Source: Zunongwangia sp. ESRF-bin46 (lineage in GTDB: Bacteria; Bacteroidota; Bacteroidia; Flavobacteriales; Flavobacteriaceae). Taken from it: a stretch of DNA of 64,000 nt. This document shows positions 49,899 to 59,066 of this stretch, piece after piece. The position numbers were made by a program, and so were the translations under genes. The notes under the pieces were generated by a model, which was not told the origin of the DNA, did no database searches, and worked only from the letters and a program-made list of their open reading frames with translations. Positions within the stretch are counted from its first letter, which is position 1; every line of letters begins with the position of its first letter. The stretch spans positions 186,001 to 250,000 of the forward strand of contig NTLF01000013.1 in assembly GCA_002631855.1 (NCBI GenBank), given 5' to 3'.

Positions 49899-51227
49899 AT
49901 GTTTGATAATTTAAGTGATAAGTTAGATAAAGCAATGCACGTCCTAAAGGGACACGGCCAGATTACTGAAGTAAACGTAGCCGAAACCCTTAAAGAAGTA
50001 CGCCGTGCCTTGCTCGATGCCGATGTTAACTTTAAAACTGCTAAAGAATTTACCAATACTGTTAAAGAAAAAGCCCTTGGGCAAAACGTATTAACTTCCC
50101 TGCAACCAGGGCAGTTAATGGTAAAGTTGGTAAAAGATGAACTGACTGAATTAATGGGTGGGGACACCGCAGGAATCGATTTGAGCGGAAGCCCAAGCGT
50201 GATTTTAATGTCTGGTTTACAGGGTAGTGGTAAGACAACTTTCTCTGGTAAATTGGCCAATTACTTAAAAACAAAAAAGACTAAAAAACCTTTATTGGTA
50301 GCTTGTGATGTATACCGTCCGGCGGCAATTAATCAGTTGCACGTAGTAGGAGAACAGATTAAGGTTGAAGTATATAGCGAAGAAGGGAACAAAAACCCAG
50401 TGCAAATTGCACAAAATGCAATTGCTCACGCTAAACAAAACGGGAACAACGCTGTAATTATCGATACCGCTGGTCGTTTGGCAATCGATGAAGCGATGAT
50501 GACCGAGATAGCCGATATCCATAAAGCTATCAACCCAAATGAAACCTTGTTTGTTGTAGATGCTATGACAGGACAAGATGCGGTAAACACTGCTAAAACC
50601 TTCAACGAACGCCTTAATTTTGATGGAGTTGTATTAACCAAGTTAGATGGTGATACCCGTGGTGGTGCCGCAATATCCATTAAAAGTGTGGTAAATAAAC
50701 CCATCAAGTTTATTGGTACCGGTGAAAAGATGGATGCGATTGATGTGTTCCACCCGGCACGTATGGCAGACCGTATCTTAGGGATGGGGGATGTAGTATC
50801 TCTTGTGGAGCGCGCGCAAGAACAGTTTGATGAAGAGGAGTCTCGTAAACTTCAAAAGAAAATTGCAAAAAACCAGTTTGGTTTTGACGATTTCATCAAG
50901 CAGATTCAACAAGTAAAGAAAATGGGTAGCATGAAGGATCTTGTGGGTATGATTCCCGGAGCCGGAAAAGCTCTAAAAGGAGTAGATATTGATGATGACG
51001 CCTTTAAAGGTATTGAAGCAATAATCCATTCCATGACACCTGAAGAACGAACCAGCCCATCGGTAATCAATGGTAGTCGAAAAAAACGTATTGCTAAAGG
51101 TAGCGGTACTTCGGTACAAGAAGTAAATCAGTTGCTAAAACAGTTTAACCAAATGAGCAAAATGATGAAGATGATGCAAGGCGGCGGCGGACGCAAAATG
51201 ATGCAGATGATGAACAAGATGCGGTAG
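49899..51227 (+). CDS. ffh: Signal recognition particle protein Ffh
   Basis: 442 residues from the ATG at 49899 (MFDNLSDKLDKAMHVLKGHG). N domain, then the SRP GTPase with P-loop MSGLQGSGKTTFSGKLA, DTAGRLAIDEAMM, and TKLDGDTRGGAAISI; the Met-rich M domain at the end (MSKMMKMMQGGGGRKMMQMM) binds signal sequences and 4.5S RNA. It targets membrane proteins to SecYEG. Length fits the family. folD follows after 103 bases. Confidence 0.96.
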   Translation: MFDNLSDKLDKAMHVLKGHGQITEVNVAETLKEVRRALLDADVNFKTAKEFTNTVKEKALGQNVLTSLQPGQLMVKLVKDELTELMGGDTAGIDLSGSPSVILMSGLQGSGKTTFSGKLANYLKTKKTKKPLLVACDVYRPAAINQLHVVGEQIKVEVYSEEGNKNPVQIAQNAIAHAKQNGNNAVIIDTAGRLAIDEAMMTEIADIHKAINPNETLFVVDAMTGQDAVNTAKTFNERLNFDGVVLTKLDGDTRGGAAISIKSVVNKPIKFIGTGEKMDAIDVFHPARMADRILGMGDVVSLVERAQEQFDEEESRKLQKKIAKNQFGFDDFIKQIQQVKKMGSMKDLVGMIPGAGKALKGVDIDDDAFKGIEAIIHSMTPEERTSPSVINGSRKKRIAKGSGTSVQEVNQLLKQFNQMSKMMKMMQGGGGRKMMQMMNKMR

Positions 51228-51292
51228 TTTTTAGTGTACAGTTGACAGTTACAGTATTATAATAAATTAAGTAGGTTTTAATTAACAATGTC

Positions 51293-51314
51293 ACCTCGAG
51301 CGCAGTCGAGAGGT
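51293..51314. repeat. Palindromic intergenic repeat
   Basis: ACCTCGA...TCGAGAGGT, an imperfect palindrome around GCGCAG in the ffh-folD spacer. It is related in style to the CTGAGCGGAGTCGA block inside site E, so both may be copies of a dispersed genomic repeat. It lacks a T-run. Confidence 0.5.
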
Positions 51315-51330
51315 CTTTAACCCAGAAAAA

Positions 51331-52215
51331 ATGACAATTCTAGACGGTAAAAAAATATCAAACGATATTAAGGCTGAAATAAAAGCTGAAGTCGATATGA
51401 TGAAAGAAAATGGTGAAAAGGTACCTCACCTGGCAGCTATCATTGTTGGAAACGACGGAGCTAGTATGACCTACGTGAACACCAAAGTAAAAGCGTGTGA
51501 GCAAGTAGGTTTTGAATCTACCTTATTTAGAATGTCTAGTACCACAAGCGAAGTGGAATTAATGGACAAAATAAAAAAATTGAATAATGAAGACTCTATA
51601 GATGGCTTTATTGTTCAGCTTCCATTACCCCCACAAATTGATACGCAAAAAGTACTGTTAGCTGTAGACCCTGATAAGGATGTGGATGGGTTTCACCCAA
51701 CTAATTTTGGAAAAATGTCGTTAGATATGACGTCTTTTATCCCTGCTACACCTTTCGGGATATTAGAATTGTTAGAAAGATATGATATCCCTACCAAAGG
51801 AAAACACACTGTTGTTATTGGTAGAAGTCATATTGTGGGAAGACCCATGAGTATTTTAATGGGCCGAAGTGGTTTTCCAGGAAACTCTACTGTAACACTT
51901 ACACACGAATACACCAAAAATATAACACAAATTACATCACAAGCAGACATTGTAATCATTGCAGTAGGAATTCCAGACTTCTTAAAAGCTGAAATGATTA
52001 AAGACGATGCGGTAGTAATCGATGTAGGTATTACCCGCGTACCAGATGAAAGCACTAAAAAAGGATATGTGCTTAAGGGTGATGTAGATTTTGAAAATGC
52101 TAGTAAAAAAGCCTCTTACATTACACCCGTTCCAGGAGGTGTCGGGCCAATGACTATTGCTATGTTGTTAAAAAATACGTTGCTTGCTAGAGAACAGCGT
52201 AGAGAGAGAAAATAA
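51331..52215 (+). CDS. folD: Methylenetetrahydrofolate dehydrogenase/cyclohydrolase
   Basis: 294 residues. Bifunctional enzyme that oxidises 5,10-methylene-THF to methenyl-THF and hydrolyses it to 10-formyl-THF. Signatures: MTYVNTKVKACEQVGFEST with the catalytic Tyr/Lys, GFIVQLPLPPQ, DVDGFHP, VVIGRSHIVGRPMSILMGR in the NAD(P)-binding half, and ITPVPGGVGPMTIAMLLKNT near the end. It starts 103 bases after ffh and may be co-transcribed. Confidence 0.96.
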   Translation: MTILDGKKISNDIKAEIKAEVDMMKENGEKVPHLAAIIVGNDGASMTYVNTKVKACEQVGFESTLFRMSSTTSEVELMDKIKKLNNEDSIDGFIVQLPLPPQIDTQKVLLAVDPDKDVDGFHPTNFGKMSLDMTSFIPATPFGILELLERYDIPTKGKHTVVIGRSHIVGRPMSILMGRSGFPGNSTVTLTHEYTKNITQITSQADIVIIAVGIPDFLKAEMIKDDAVVIDVGITRVPDESTKKGYVLKGDVDFENASKKASYITPVPGGVGPMTIAMLLKNTLLAREQRRERK

Positions 52216-52229
52216 GTAAATCAACAGAT

Positions 52230-52670
52230 TTATATTCCTAAATTATTTTCCATTCGCCAATCTAAATAACGATGTAGGTCACTTTCTATCCAACCTACAC
52301 CCATAGTAAGTATGGCGACATCATCTATATAGCCAATACCTGGAATAAAATCAGGTACAATATCCATTGGGTTTAAAATGTATAAAAAAGCCATTACAAT
52401 AGTAGCGATGGTAAACCACGGGATGTTTTTATAGCTTCCGTTTTTTACATCTTTTAGCATACTAATCATAATCCTTCCAAGTTCTACATATTTTGAAAGT
52501 GAATTATTTCCGCTGAATTTTTTATCAATGTTTTCCTCGTTGTTCAAAACAACTTCTACATCGTCTTCTTCAATGTTATTAACTTCTTGTTCCACATAAT
52601 TTTCATCAACCCCATCATCTCTGTTTCCAGGGTTAAAATGGATTTTCTCTTTCTTTTTACCAAATAGCAT
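52230..52670 (-). CDS. YkvA-type DUF1232 protein
   Basis: 146 residues: an acidic N-terminal half (GVDENYVEQEVNNIEEDDVE) and a C-terminal DUF1232 domain with two membrane segments (PWFTIATIVMAFLYILNPMD, then IVPDFIPGIGYIDDVAILTM). The NPxDxxPD motif is diagnostic. The function of the family is unknown. It converges with folD. Confidence 0.83.
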   Translation of the reverse strand: MLFGKKKEKIHFNPGNRDDGVDENYVEQEVNNIEEDDVEVVLNNEENIDKKFSGNNSLSKYVELGRIMISMLKDVKNGSYKNIPWFTIATIVMAFLYILNPMDIVPDFIPGIGYIDDVAILTMGVGWIESDLHRYLDWRMENNLGI

Positions 52671-52732
52671 AGACGGTTTTTTTGTTTTTAGAAAGATACG
52701 GCTTCAAAAAAGAAAATTGTTTTAAAGAATTG

Positions 52733-53215
52733 TTATAAAAACTTCAGAAGCACATAAAAAAAGGCCAAAAGTATAAATAAATAGACTGCCCAGTAGGGTT
52801 GTAACTGCTTTGGGTTATTTCCGAAGAGAAGCTTTGTCAATTTAAAAAAGAAGGGACGATGCTTTGCAATGTAGTTATACCCGTGATCACTAAGTTTTGT
52901 AAACCATGAATAGTTATGATACCAAGGATGCCACGGCAGGCTTTTTTTTGAATAGGTGTAACTACGATAAGCAGAGTCTGGTCCGCTGAAAATGCGTCCA
53001 TCTGTTTCGATAAGGCGGGATGCTTTTTTAAATTCTTTTATAGGAATATCTTGAAACTGCGAGGCTACTTCTTGATAGGTTTTATAGTCAACTTTATCCT
53101 GGGTAAGGCTCTTCCATCGGGTTACCCAATATTTACAAAAACCACATTCACCATCCCATACCAATATAGGTTTTTCAGTTGGTGGATATTTGGTCTTTTC
53201 AAACTTCCGGAACAT
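52733..53215 (-). CDS. DCC-family thiol-disulfide oxidoreductase (DUF393)
   Basis: 160 residues: PILVWDGECGFCKYWVTRW holds the DxxCxxC motif of the DCC family, then a thioredoxin-like region and a final membrane helix (YWAVYLFILLAFFYVLLKFL). Members may be redox enzymes of the membrane surface; no substrate is known. It starts 3 bases after the transporter gene stop on the same strand, suggesting one operon with the AI-2E and VOC genes. Confidence 0.82.
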   Translation of the reverse strand: MFRKFEKTKYPPTEKPILVWDGECGFCKYWVTRWKSLTQDKVDYKTYQEVASQFQDIPIKEFKKASRLIETDGRIFSGPDSAYRSYTYSKKSLPWHPWYHNYSWFTKLSDHGYNYIAKHRPFFFKLTKLLFGNNPKQLQPYWAVYLFILLAFFYVLLKFL

Positions 53216-53217
53216 GG

Positions 53218-54243
53218 CTATAGCTTCTCTTCGTGTGTTTTACCATATTCTTTTCGGTAAATACGGACTATAATTAGAAACAAGCTAATAAGCAACGGTC
53301 CAAAAATTAACCCAATAAACCCAAACAATGGAACTCCTACAACGACACCTATAAAAGTTATTAAAGGGTGTACATCGTCTAACTTTTTAAGTGCATACAT
53401 CCTAAATATGTTATCGGTGGCTCCCACAACTATAAAACCGTACAATAAAACACCCCAAGCCTGAAAAGTATCGCCTGCAGAAAGAGAAAGTATAAAAACG
53501 GGAACAATCCCTACTAAGGTCCCAATAAATGGAATCATGGAGCCAATTGTTGTAATTACAAACCAAAAGAAAGGATCCTCAACACCAAATATTAAAAAGC
53601 CAATTAGAGCTACTATACCTTGTGCAAGTGCAACAAGGGGGATACCAATGGCATTAGCTCGCACCTTGTCATTGGCTTCATCGCCTATTTCTTTTAAATT
53701 TTTATCACCAATAGGAATATAATCAAACAACGATTCTTTCAGTTCTTTTCTATTGGTAAGCATGTAAAAGAGCATAAAATACATTAACCCAATGGCAATA
53801 AACATATTGAAGGTGCCTCCGGCAAAACTTTGTAACTGTGTAGAAATCCACGATGAAATAGCAGTTGTGTCTATTTGGGAAGTAAGGTCATATCCAAGTC
53901 GGGTTTCCCATTCACCCAATTGTTCTTTTAAGGCCCTAATTACTTCTTCAGAATTTTGAACGGCGTTTCCTATTTTATTCCCCAACATTAATACAATACC
54001 AGAAACCGGCAGTAAAATACCGATAAATGAAAGTAACATTAACAAGCCTGCTGCAACGTTTGGATTCCAACCTTTTTTTAAGACTAATTTTTTCATCCAG
54101 CCACGCAATAGAACATAAATGGTAACTGCCCCTAAAACACCAGAAAGATAGGGGGCCATTTCTTTAAATATAAGGCCTCCCATTAATAAAATGAGCAACA
54201 AGACAAATACTTGCCTGATTATTTGAGGGGAAATTGATTTCAT
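53218..54243 (-). CDS. AI-2E family transporter
   Basis: 341 residues from the ATG at 54243 (MKSISPQIIRQVFVLLLILL). About eight membrane segments; LVALAQGIVALIGFLIFGVE, FFWFVITTIGSMIPFIGTLV and PLFGFIGLIFGPLLISLFLI fit the family signature. The founding member exports the quorum signal AI-2, but others act as Na+/H+ antiporters or are of unknown role. Overlap-close spacing with its neighbours on both sides suggests co-transcription. Confidence 0.88.
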   Translation of the reverse strand: MKSISPQIIRQVFVLLLILLMGGLIFKEMAPYLSGVLGAVTIYVLLRGWMKKLVLKKGWNPNVAAGLLMLLSFIGILLPVSGIVLMLGNKIGNAVQNSEEVIRALKEQLGEWETRLGYDLTSQIDTTAISSWISTQLQSFAGGTFNMFIAIGLMYFMLFYMLTNRKELKESLFDYIPIGDKNLKEIGDEANDKVRANAIGIPLVALAQGIVALIGFLIFGVEDPFFWFVITTIGSMIPFIGTLVGIVPVFILSLSAGDTFQAWGVLLYGFIVVGATDNIFRMYALKKLDDVHPLITFIGVVVGVPLFGFIGLIFGPLLISLFLIIVRIYRKEYGKTHEEKL

Positions 54244-54247
54244 TTGG

Positions 54248-54673
54248 TTAGTGGGCAAAAAGTTGGTTCATGTTTTTAAAGGCTTTAAACTCAAGGGCAT
54301 TTCCAGAGGGGTCTTTAAAAAACATCGTGGCTTGTTCTCCGGCTTTTCCTTTAAACCGAATATACGGTTCAATGATAAAGGTAATATTTTTACTTTTCAA
54401 CAGCGCAGAAAAAGCTTCAAAGGTTTCCATATCCAGGACCACACCAAAATGAGGAACAGGCACATCCTTGCCATCAACAGGGTTTGACGATGATGATTCT
54501 GTTTTTTCTTTTTCTTTATAATGAATGACCAACTGATGCCCAAAAAAATCAAAATCTACCCAATGATCACTACTTCGGCCTTCTGTAAAGCCTAATGTAT
54601 CACGATAAAAAGTACGGCATGTTTCAAGGTTGTTTACAGGGATGGCTAAGTGAAAAGGTTGTGTTTGTTTCAT
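54248..54673 (-). CDS. VOC-family (glyoxalase-like) protein
   Basis: 141 residues: [20 protein letters not shown] (LGF following), [31 protein letters not shown] and [18 protein letters not shown]. The His, the second His and the Glu expected for a metal site are all present, so it may be an active dioxygenase or glyoxalase type. It sits between the SnoaL-type secreted gene and the transporter, 3-4 bases from each. Confidence 0.85.
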   Translation of the reverse strand: MKQTQPFHLAIPVNNLETCRTFYRDTLGFTEGRSSDHWVDFDFFGHQLVIHYKEKEKTESSSSNPVDGKDVPVPHFGVVLDMETFEAFSALLKSKNITFIIEPYIRFKGKAGEQATMFFKDPSGNALEFKAFKNMNQLFAH

Positions 54674-54676
54674 AAT

Positions 54677-55627
54677 TTAAAGTCGGTTCCAGATGTCAAG
54701 GTGTATTTTCCAATCGTTGCCGGTTTTTTTCCAAACGATTACATACTTTCCTTTCCAAGATGATTCTTTCTTGTCCTTATTGAGTGACTTCCCTTCATAA
54801 TAACCATAATCGTATGCGTAGTTATTAATGATTTTTATTTCAGAAGGTGTTACTACGTGTTCCAATACTTTTTCTCCTTCGGGTAATACCCACCATTTTT
54901 TAATGGCAGTCCTGTTTGAGATGATATCAGAATTGTTCGGAAAAATCTTTCCGTCCTCTGTGTATAAATTGGAAAGGGCTTCAATATCACCATTTATATA
55001 TGCTTCGGAAAAAGCTTTGATATTTTGTTCAATTTTCCTTTTTGCTGAAACGGGACTCCTTTTAATGCAGTTAATTTTCCAAGTGGGAAATGTAAAAGTT
55101 TCCGTGGTGTTTGTCCATTCTCCAACCCAATTGAAACCTTCTTCTGAAATATTACTGAATGTCAATCTATAAAAGCCATCAGTGCCATTGGGCGCTTTTT
55201 GGTCTCTGTATAATACAATACTGTCCCCGCGTTTACCGCCTTCCCAAGAAGAAAGGGAAGTAGAAGGTGACTTGTTTGAATAATAATGTACATACCATTT
55301 ACTGCTGTCTGCTATAAATTGCCTTATGCTCCCAGAATGACCGCCATCTTCTTTTAAGGTTTCGTCTTGCACGGCCATCCCGTTCATAATGTACTTGAAA
55401 GTCCAAGTCATTTGTTGGGGTTCAGCCCACGTTTGGTCGTTGTTTCTAGCAATAGACTCACAGTCACACGTGCCAATCAATGGGGCAAAATCGGCCACTT
55501 CTTTTGGTGCCTCAGGGTTTATCACACCGAAAGGTTGTGATGGGCCAGGCTCGTATTCCATTTGCATTGTGTTTTGGGAAAAAACAAGACATGGAACAAT
55601 TAAAATACTAAGTAAAAGTTTTTTCAT
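54677..55627 (-). CDS. Secreted protein with C-terminal SnoaL-like domain
   Basis: 316 residues: signal peptide (MKKLLLSILIVPCLVFSQNT), a DUF1579-like/lipocalin-like N-terminal part (ADFAPLIGTCDCESIARNND, then MTWTFKYIMNGMAVQDETLK), and a C-terminal SnoaL/DUF4440-like domain (EAYINGDIEALSNLYTEDGK, WKGKYVIVWKKTGNDWKIHL followed by DIWNRL). The function is unknown. Its start overlaps the stop of the Rho-N-like gene in TAATG. Confidence 0.75.
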   Translation of the reverse strand: MKKLLLSILIVPCLVFSQNTMQMEYEPGPSQPFGVINPEAPKEVADFAPLIGTCDCESIARNNDQTWAEPQQMTWTFKYIMNGMAVQDETLKEDGGHSGSIRQFIADSSKWYVHYYSNKSPSTSLSSWEGGKRGDSIVLYRDQKAPNGTDGFYRLTFSNISEEGFNWVGEWTNTTETFTFPTWKINCIKRSPVSAKRKIEQNIKAFSEAYINGDIEALSNLYTEDGKIFPNNSDIISNRTAIKKWWVLPEGEKVLEHVVTPSEIKIINNYAYDYGYYEGKSLNKDKKESSWKGKYVIVWKKTGNDWKIHLDIWNRL

Positions 55628-55866
55628 TAGTTGTTTCGCAATGAGTTAATTAATTGTTTCTTATTCATTTTTGAACGTCCATCAATGCCAACGTTTTTCG
55701 CCTGATCGTATAATTCGTCTTTGGTCCAATCTTCGTATGGCTCTGCTTTACCACCTTTTTTTCCTGAGTTTGGTGTGTTTGCAATACGGGCTGCTTTTTC
55801 TTTACTATACCCTTTATCTCGAAGGGCTTCGTATTGATCTTCGTTTTTTATTCTTGGGTTTGGCAT
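55627..55866 (-). CDS. Small Rho-N-domain-like protein
   Basis: 79 residues: MPNPRIKNEDQYEALRDKGY and ARIANTPNSGKKGGKAEPYE, then a Rho termination factor N-terminal-like helix pair (WTKDELYDQAKNVGIDGRSK, MNKKQLINSLRNN). This small plasmid- and chromosome-borne type is common in Bacteroidota; nucleic-acid binding is likely but unproved. It is coupled to the next gene by a TAATG overlap. Confidence 0.78.
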   Translation of the reverse strand: MPNPRIKNEDQYEALRDKGYSKEKAARIANTPNSGKKGGKAEPYEDWTKDELYDQAKNVGIDGRSKMNKKQLINSLRNN

Positions 55867-55896
55867 AACTGTAAAGTTTTAAAAAATTAAATCCTT

Positions 55897-56082
55897 TTAG
55901 GTTTCATCGGTATCGTTTCTTTTTTTCAATAAACCAATTCCTGCAAAGAAGAAAATAACTCCTAAAATAATGAGTGCCCACGGACTTAGACCTACATCTA
56001 AACTTCCAAAGACACTAAGTATTCCAAGCACCAATGCAATGGCTCCGCCGATGGTTAAAATAAATCCTAAAATCTTAATCAT
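55897..56082 (-). CDS. Small two-helix membrane protein
   Basis: 61 residues: IKILGFILTIGGAIALVLGI and PWALIILGVIFFFAGIGLL, with a charged end (KKRNDTDET). It resembles the other small protein at 17527-17733 in size and topology. Family not named. It starts 34 bases downstream of the lipoprotein terminator and is followed by the Rho-N-like gene. Confidence 0.6.
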   Translation of the reverse strand: MIKILGFILTIGGAIALVLGILSVFGSLDVGLSPWALIILGVIFFFAGIGLLKKRNDTDET

Positions 56083-56116
56083 AATTAGTTGTGTTGGTTA
56101 GCTATTAAAATTAATA

Positions 56117-56141
56117 GAAAAACCCCGCTTTTGGGCGGGGC
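56117..56141 (-). terminator. Terminator of the hypothetical lipoprotein gene
   Basis: CCCCGC (56123-56128) pairs with GCGGGG (56135-56140), with the T-run on the minus strand (A-run at 56117-56122 on plus). Confidence 0.88.
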
Positions 56142-56173
56142 TTAACAAAATATTGAGAAGGTTTTAGAAAAAT

Positions 56174-56752
56174 TTATTCTTTTTCGGTAGTCGTATCTGG
56201 CTCCCAACCAATCATAAAATACTTGAATGTAGCATCGCCTGGTATTTGGCTGGCTTCAATTTTTGCATTGGGATTGTAGCGTAAATTTTCAGGAAGTTCT
56301 TTTTTGTCAATCGTTAAGTATATCTCACTGTCCTTCAAAAACACCACAACTGCGTTAATGGTTGTTTCAATATTGGATATGGTATAATTGGCTTTTACGT
56401 CTTTAAAAGTACTGCCGCTTGTTAGTCCTTTTTCAGTTTTATAACGCGAATCAAAAACCTGAACATTGGTTACCGTTGCATTGGGGTCGTTTTCATCTTC
56501 TGGGGAAAGCAAAAGCAATTTGTTTCCGTCGGTGTCATATATTTCTACTTCACCTTGAGTTCCTATTGCATTTATAACTGGATTGAGCTTTACAATCGAG
56601 TCTTCGGCAAAAATAGAATCCACTTGCCTCATTTGGATAGTTTTGTCTAAGTTGCCAATGCTTCCTTCACCAATGGCGAAAGGGTCTTTATTTGAATCAC
56701 AAGAAGCAAATAAAATAGTGGTCAATACGCCTAATAATAATGTCTTTTTCAT
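56174..56752 (-). CDS. Hypothetical lipoprotein
   Basis: 192 residues, lipobox FASC (MKKTLLLGVLTTILFASCDS, Cys18). The mature part begins with an Asn/Asp/Gly-rich linker and a beta-rich domain (GEVEIYDTDGNKLLLLSPED, then NVQVFDSRYKTEKGLTSGST and AVVVFLKDSEIYLTIDKKEL). No family recognised. It follows the HerA-like gene by 19 bases and is ended by a terminator. Confidence 0.65.
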   Translation of the reverse strand: MKKTLLLGVLTTILFASCDSNKDPFAIGEGSIGNLDKTIQMRQVDSIFAEDSIVKLNPVINAIGTQGEVEIYDTDGNKLLLLSPEDENDPNATVTNVQVFDSRYKTEKGLTSGSTFKDVKANYTISNIETTINAVVVFLKDSEIYLTIDKKELPENLRYNPNAKIEASQIPGDATFKYFMIGWEPDTTTEKE

Positions 56753-56771
56753 ATAATTTTTATTGTCTGTT

Positions 56772-58295
56772 TTATTTTAATAATTTTCCTAATATTCCTA
56801 GTACACTCCTTATTACCGTTGGGCTGCTCAATACTTTAACGATGGGGTTTTGTCGGCTACTTCGGGAAGAAGAGCGACTACTGGAGCGCTTTACTTTAGC
56901 TTTTTCTTTTTCAGCTTTTTCTTTGGCCTCTTTTTTTTCGGCAATATCAATTTTATCGTTAAGCATTTCGTAGGCGCTTTCACGGTCTACGGTTTCGTTG
57001 TATTTTTTAATGAGTTTAGACTCTTTTAATAGCTCTTTAAGCTCTTGGTCTTCTAATATGTCCATTCGGCTCATTGGGGCACGCATCATAGTTGCGGCTA
57101 AAGGTGTCGGAATCCCTTTTTCATTTAAAGCTGAAACCAATGCTTCTCCGATCCCTAATTTGGTCAATACTTCGTCGGTCTTGTAATATTCTGAAATAGG
57201 GTAATTTTCGGCGGTCAATTTAATGGCTTTTCGGTCTTTTGCTGTAAAAGCCCGTAGCGCATGCTGTACTTTTAAACCTAACTGACTTAAAACGGCATCG
57301 GGTACATCGGTTGGGTTTTGAGTGACAAAATACAATCCTACACCTTTTGAACGTATAAGCTTTACAATGCTTTCAATTTGATCTAACAAAGCATCGCTCG
57401 CTTCTTTAAAAATTAAGTGTGCTTCATCTATAAAGATTACCAACTCTGGCCTACCGCTATCACCTTGTTCAGGAAAAGTAGTGTAGATTTCAGCTAGAAG
57501 ACTTAACATAAAGGTTGAAAAGAGCTTGGGGCGGTCTTGAATATCGGTAAGGCGTACAATGTTAATGTACCCCATTCCATTTTCATCTATTCGCAATAAA
57601 TCATCTGTGTTAAATGATTTTTCACCAAAAAACAAATCACCCCCTTGTTGTTCTAGCGCTACAATACGTCGTAAAATAGCACCTGTTGAAGCAGAGGAAA
57701 TACGGCCGTATTCTTCAGAAAACTCTTCTTTTCCTTCATTTGTGGCGTATTGCAATATTTTTTTGAAATCTTTTAAATCTAATAAAGGCAGCTTGTTATC
57801 GTCGCAGTACTTGAATATGACCGAAATAATTCCCGCTTGGGTTTCGCTAACGTCCAAAATACGAGATAGCAAAACAGGTCCAAACTCACTTACAGTGGCT
57901 CTAAGGCGAACCCCATTTTGTTCCGAAAGGGTTAAAATTTCAACTGGGAAGTTTTTCGCGGTAAAGGGAATCCCAATTTTCTCGTGGCGTTCATCAATCT
58001 TTGCATGACCTGGGCTCGGTTCGGCAATACCGCTGAGGTCACCTTTCATATCCATTAACAAAACAGGGACGCCTTTTTCTGAAAGGTTTTCCGCCAATAC
58101 CTGTAACGATTTTGTTTTTCCAGTTCCAGTGGCACCGGCAATAAGACCGTGACGGTTCATCGTTTTGAGTGGAATTTTCACCAAAGCATTGGTAAGAGTT
58201 TCACCTTCCAGCATGGCCGCACCCAATGTAATGTATTCACCTTTGGTTGTATACCCCTTCTCAATATGGTCAAAAAAAGCCTGTTTGTCTGCCAT
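56772..58295 (-). CDS. HerA-like ATPase (DUF853 family)
   Basis: 507 residues. RecA-fold P-loop ATPase: Walker A GLIAGATGTGKTKSLQVLAE, Walker B VIFIDEAHLIF, arginine-finger region RSKGVGLYFVTQNPTDVPDA, and a basic Ser/Arg-rich tail (VKRSSSRSSSRSSRQNPIV). DUF853 proteins are cytoplasmic hexameric ATPases related to the DNA translocase HerA; their role in bacteria is unclear. Start MADKQAFFDHIEKGYTTKGE is normal for the family. Confidence 0.87.
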   Translation of the reverse strand: MADKQAFFDHIEKGYTTKGEYITLGAAMLEGETLTNALVKIPLKTMNRHGLIAGATGTGKTKSLQVLAENLSEKGVPVLLMDMKGDLSGIAEPSPGHAKIDERHEKIGIPFTAKNFPVEILTLSEQNGVRLRATVSEFGPVLLSRILDVSETQAGIISVIFKYCDDNKLPLLDLKDFKKILQYATNEGKEEFSEEYGRISSASTGAILRRIVALEQQGGDLFFGEKSFNTDDLLRIDENGMGYINIVRLTDIQDRPKLFSTFMLSLLAEIYTTFPEQGDSGRPELVIFIDEAHLIFKEASDALLDQIESIVKLIRSKGVGLYFVTQNPTDVPDAVLSQLGLKVQHALRAFTAKDRKAIKLTAENYPISEYYKTDEVLTKLGIGEALVSALNEKGIPTPLAATMMRAPMSRMDILEDQELKELLKESKLIKKYNETVDRESAYEMLNDKIDIAEKKEAKEKAEKEKAKVKRSSSRSSSRSSRQNPIVKVLSSPTVIRSVLGILGKLLK

Positions 58296-58414
58296 CGTTT
58301 AAATTTTCGATAAAAATAGCAATTGTAGGCAAGCTTCTGAAATATTATTTTAATTACTATTTAAATTTACAGGAAAAAGCATACGGCTTTCCTTAAACTG
58401 CCAACTATAAATTG

Positions 58415-58422
58415 TAATTTTG
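58415..58422 (+). promoter_or_regulatory. queE promoter, placed for a near-leaderless transcript
   Basis: TAATTTTG, a TAnnTTTG match, ends six bases before the queE ATG at 58429. Confidence 0.6.
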
Positions 58423-58428
58423 CAACCT

Positions 58429-59058
58429 ATGCAGAAAGAGACACAAGAATTGGTTAATAAAGGGGAAATGCTTCCGCTAATGGAAGAATTTTACACCATA
58501 CAAGGGGAAGGGTTCCATAAAGGAACAGCGGCTTATTTTATTCGAATAGGAGGTTGTGACGTGGGTTGCCATTGGTGTGATGTAAAAGAAAGTTGGAATG
58601 CCGATATACATCCACCTACAGAAATCAATCACATTGTTGAAAATGCAGACAAATACAGTAAAACGATTGTGATAACCGGCGGTGAGCCACTTACGTGGGA
58701 TATGGGGCCTTTAACTAAGAAGCTGAAAGAAAAAGACATGCAAATCCATATTGAAACATCTGGAGCTTACAAGCTTACAGGTATTTGGGATTGGATTTGC
58801 CTTTCACCTAAAAAAATAAAATTACCCACTCCAGAAGTGTATGAAAAAGCGCACGAACTAAAAGTAATTATATACAACAAAAACGACTTTAAGTTTGCTG
58901 AAGAGCAAGCTGAAAAAGTAAACAACAATTGTATTCTCTATCTACAACCTGAATGGAGTAAGCGTGACAAGATGATGCCACAAATTGTTGATTATGTTAT
59001 GCAGAATCCTAAGTGGAAAGTATCGCTACAGACTCATAAATATTTAAATATCCCTTAG
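58429..59058 (+). CDS. queE: 7-carboxy-7-deazaguanine synthase
   Basis: 209 residues from the ATG at 58429 (MQKETQELVNKGEMLPLMEE); a TTG at 58420 overlaps the promoter. Radical SAM enzyme of queuosine synthesis that contracts the ring of 6-carboxytetrahydropterin. The Fe-S cluster motif CxxxCxxC is in IGGCDVGCHWCDVKESW, preceded by the substrate loop FYTIQGEGFHKGTAAYFIRI, and TGGEPLTWDM is the SAM-binding GGE motif. Length normal. queC, queD and queF are not in the window. Confidence 0.93.
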   Translation: MQKETQELVNKGEMLPLMEEFYTIQGEGFHKGTAAYFIRIGGCDVGCHWCDVKESWNADIHPPTEINHIVENADKYSKTIVITGGEPLTWDMGPLTKKLKEKDMQIHIETSGAYKLTGIWDWICLSPKKIKLPTPEVYEKAHELKVIIYNKNDFKFAEEQAEKVNNNCILYLQPEWSKRDKMMPQIVDYVMQNPKWKVSLQTHKYLNIP

Positions 59059-59066
59059 AAAAGAAT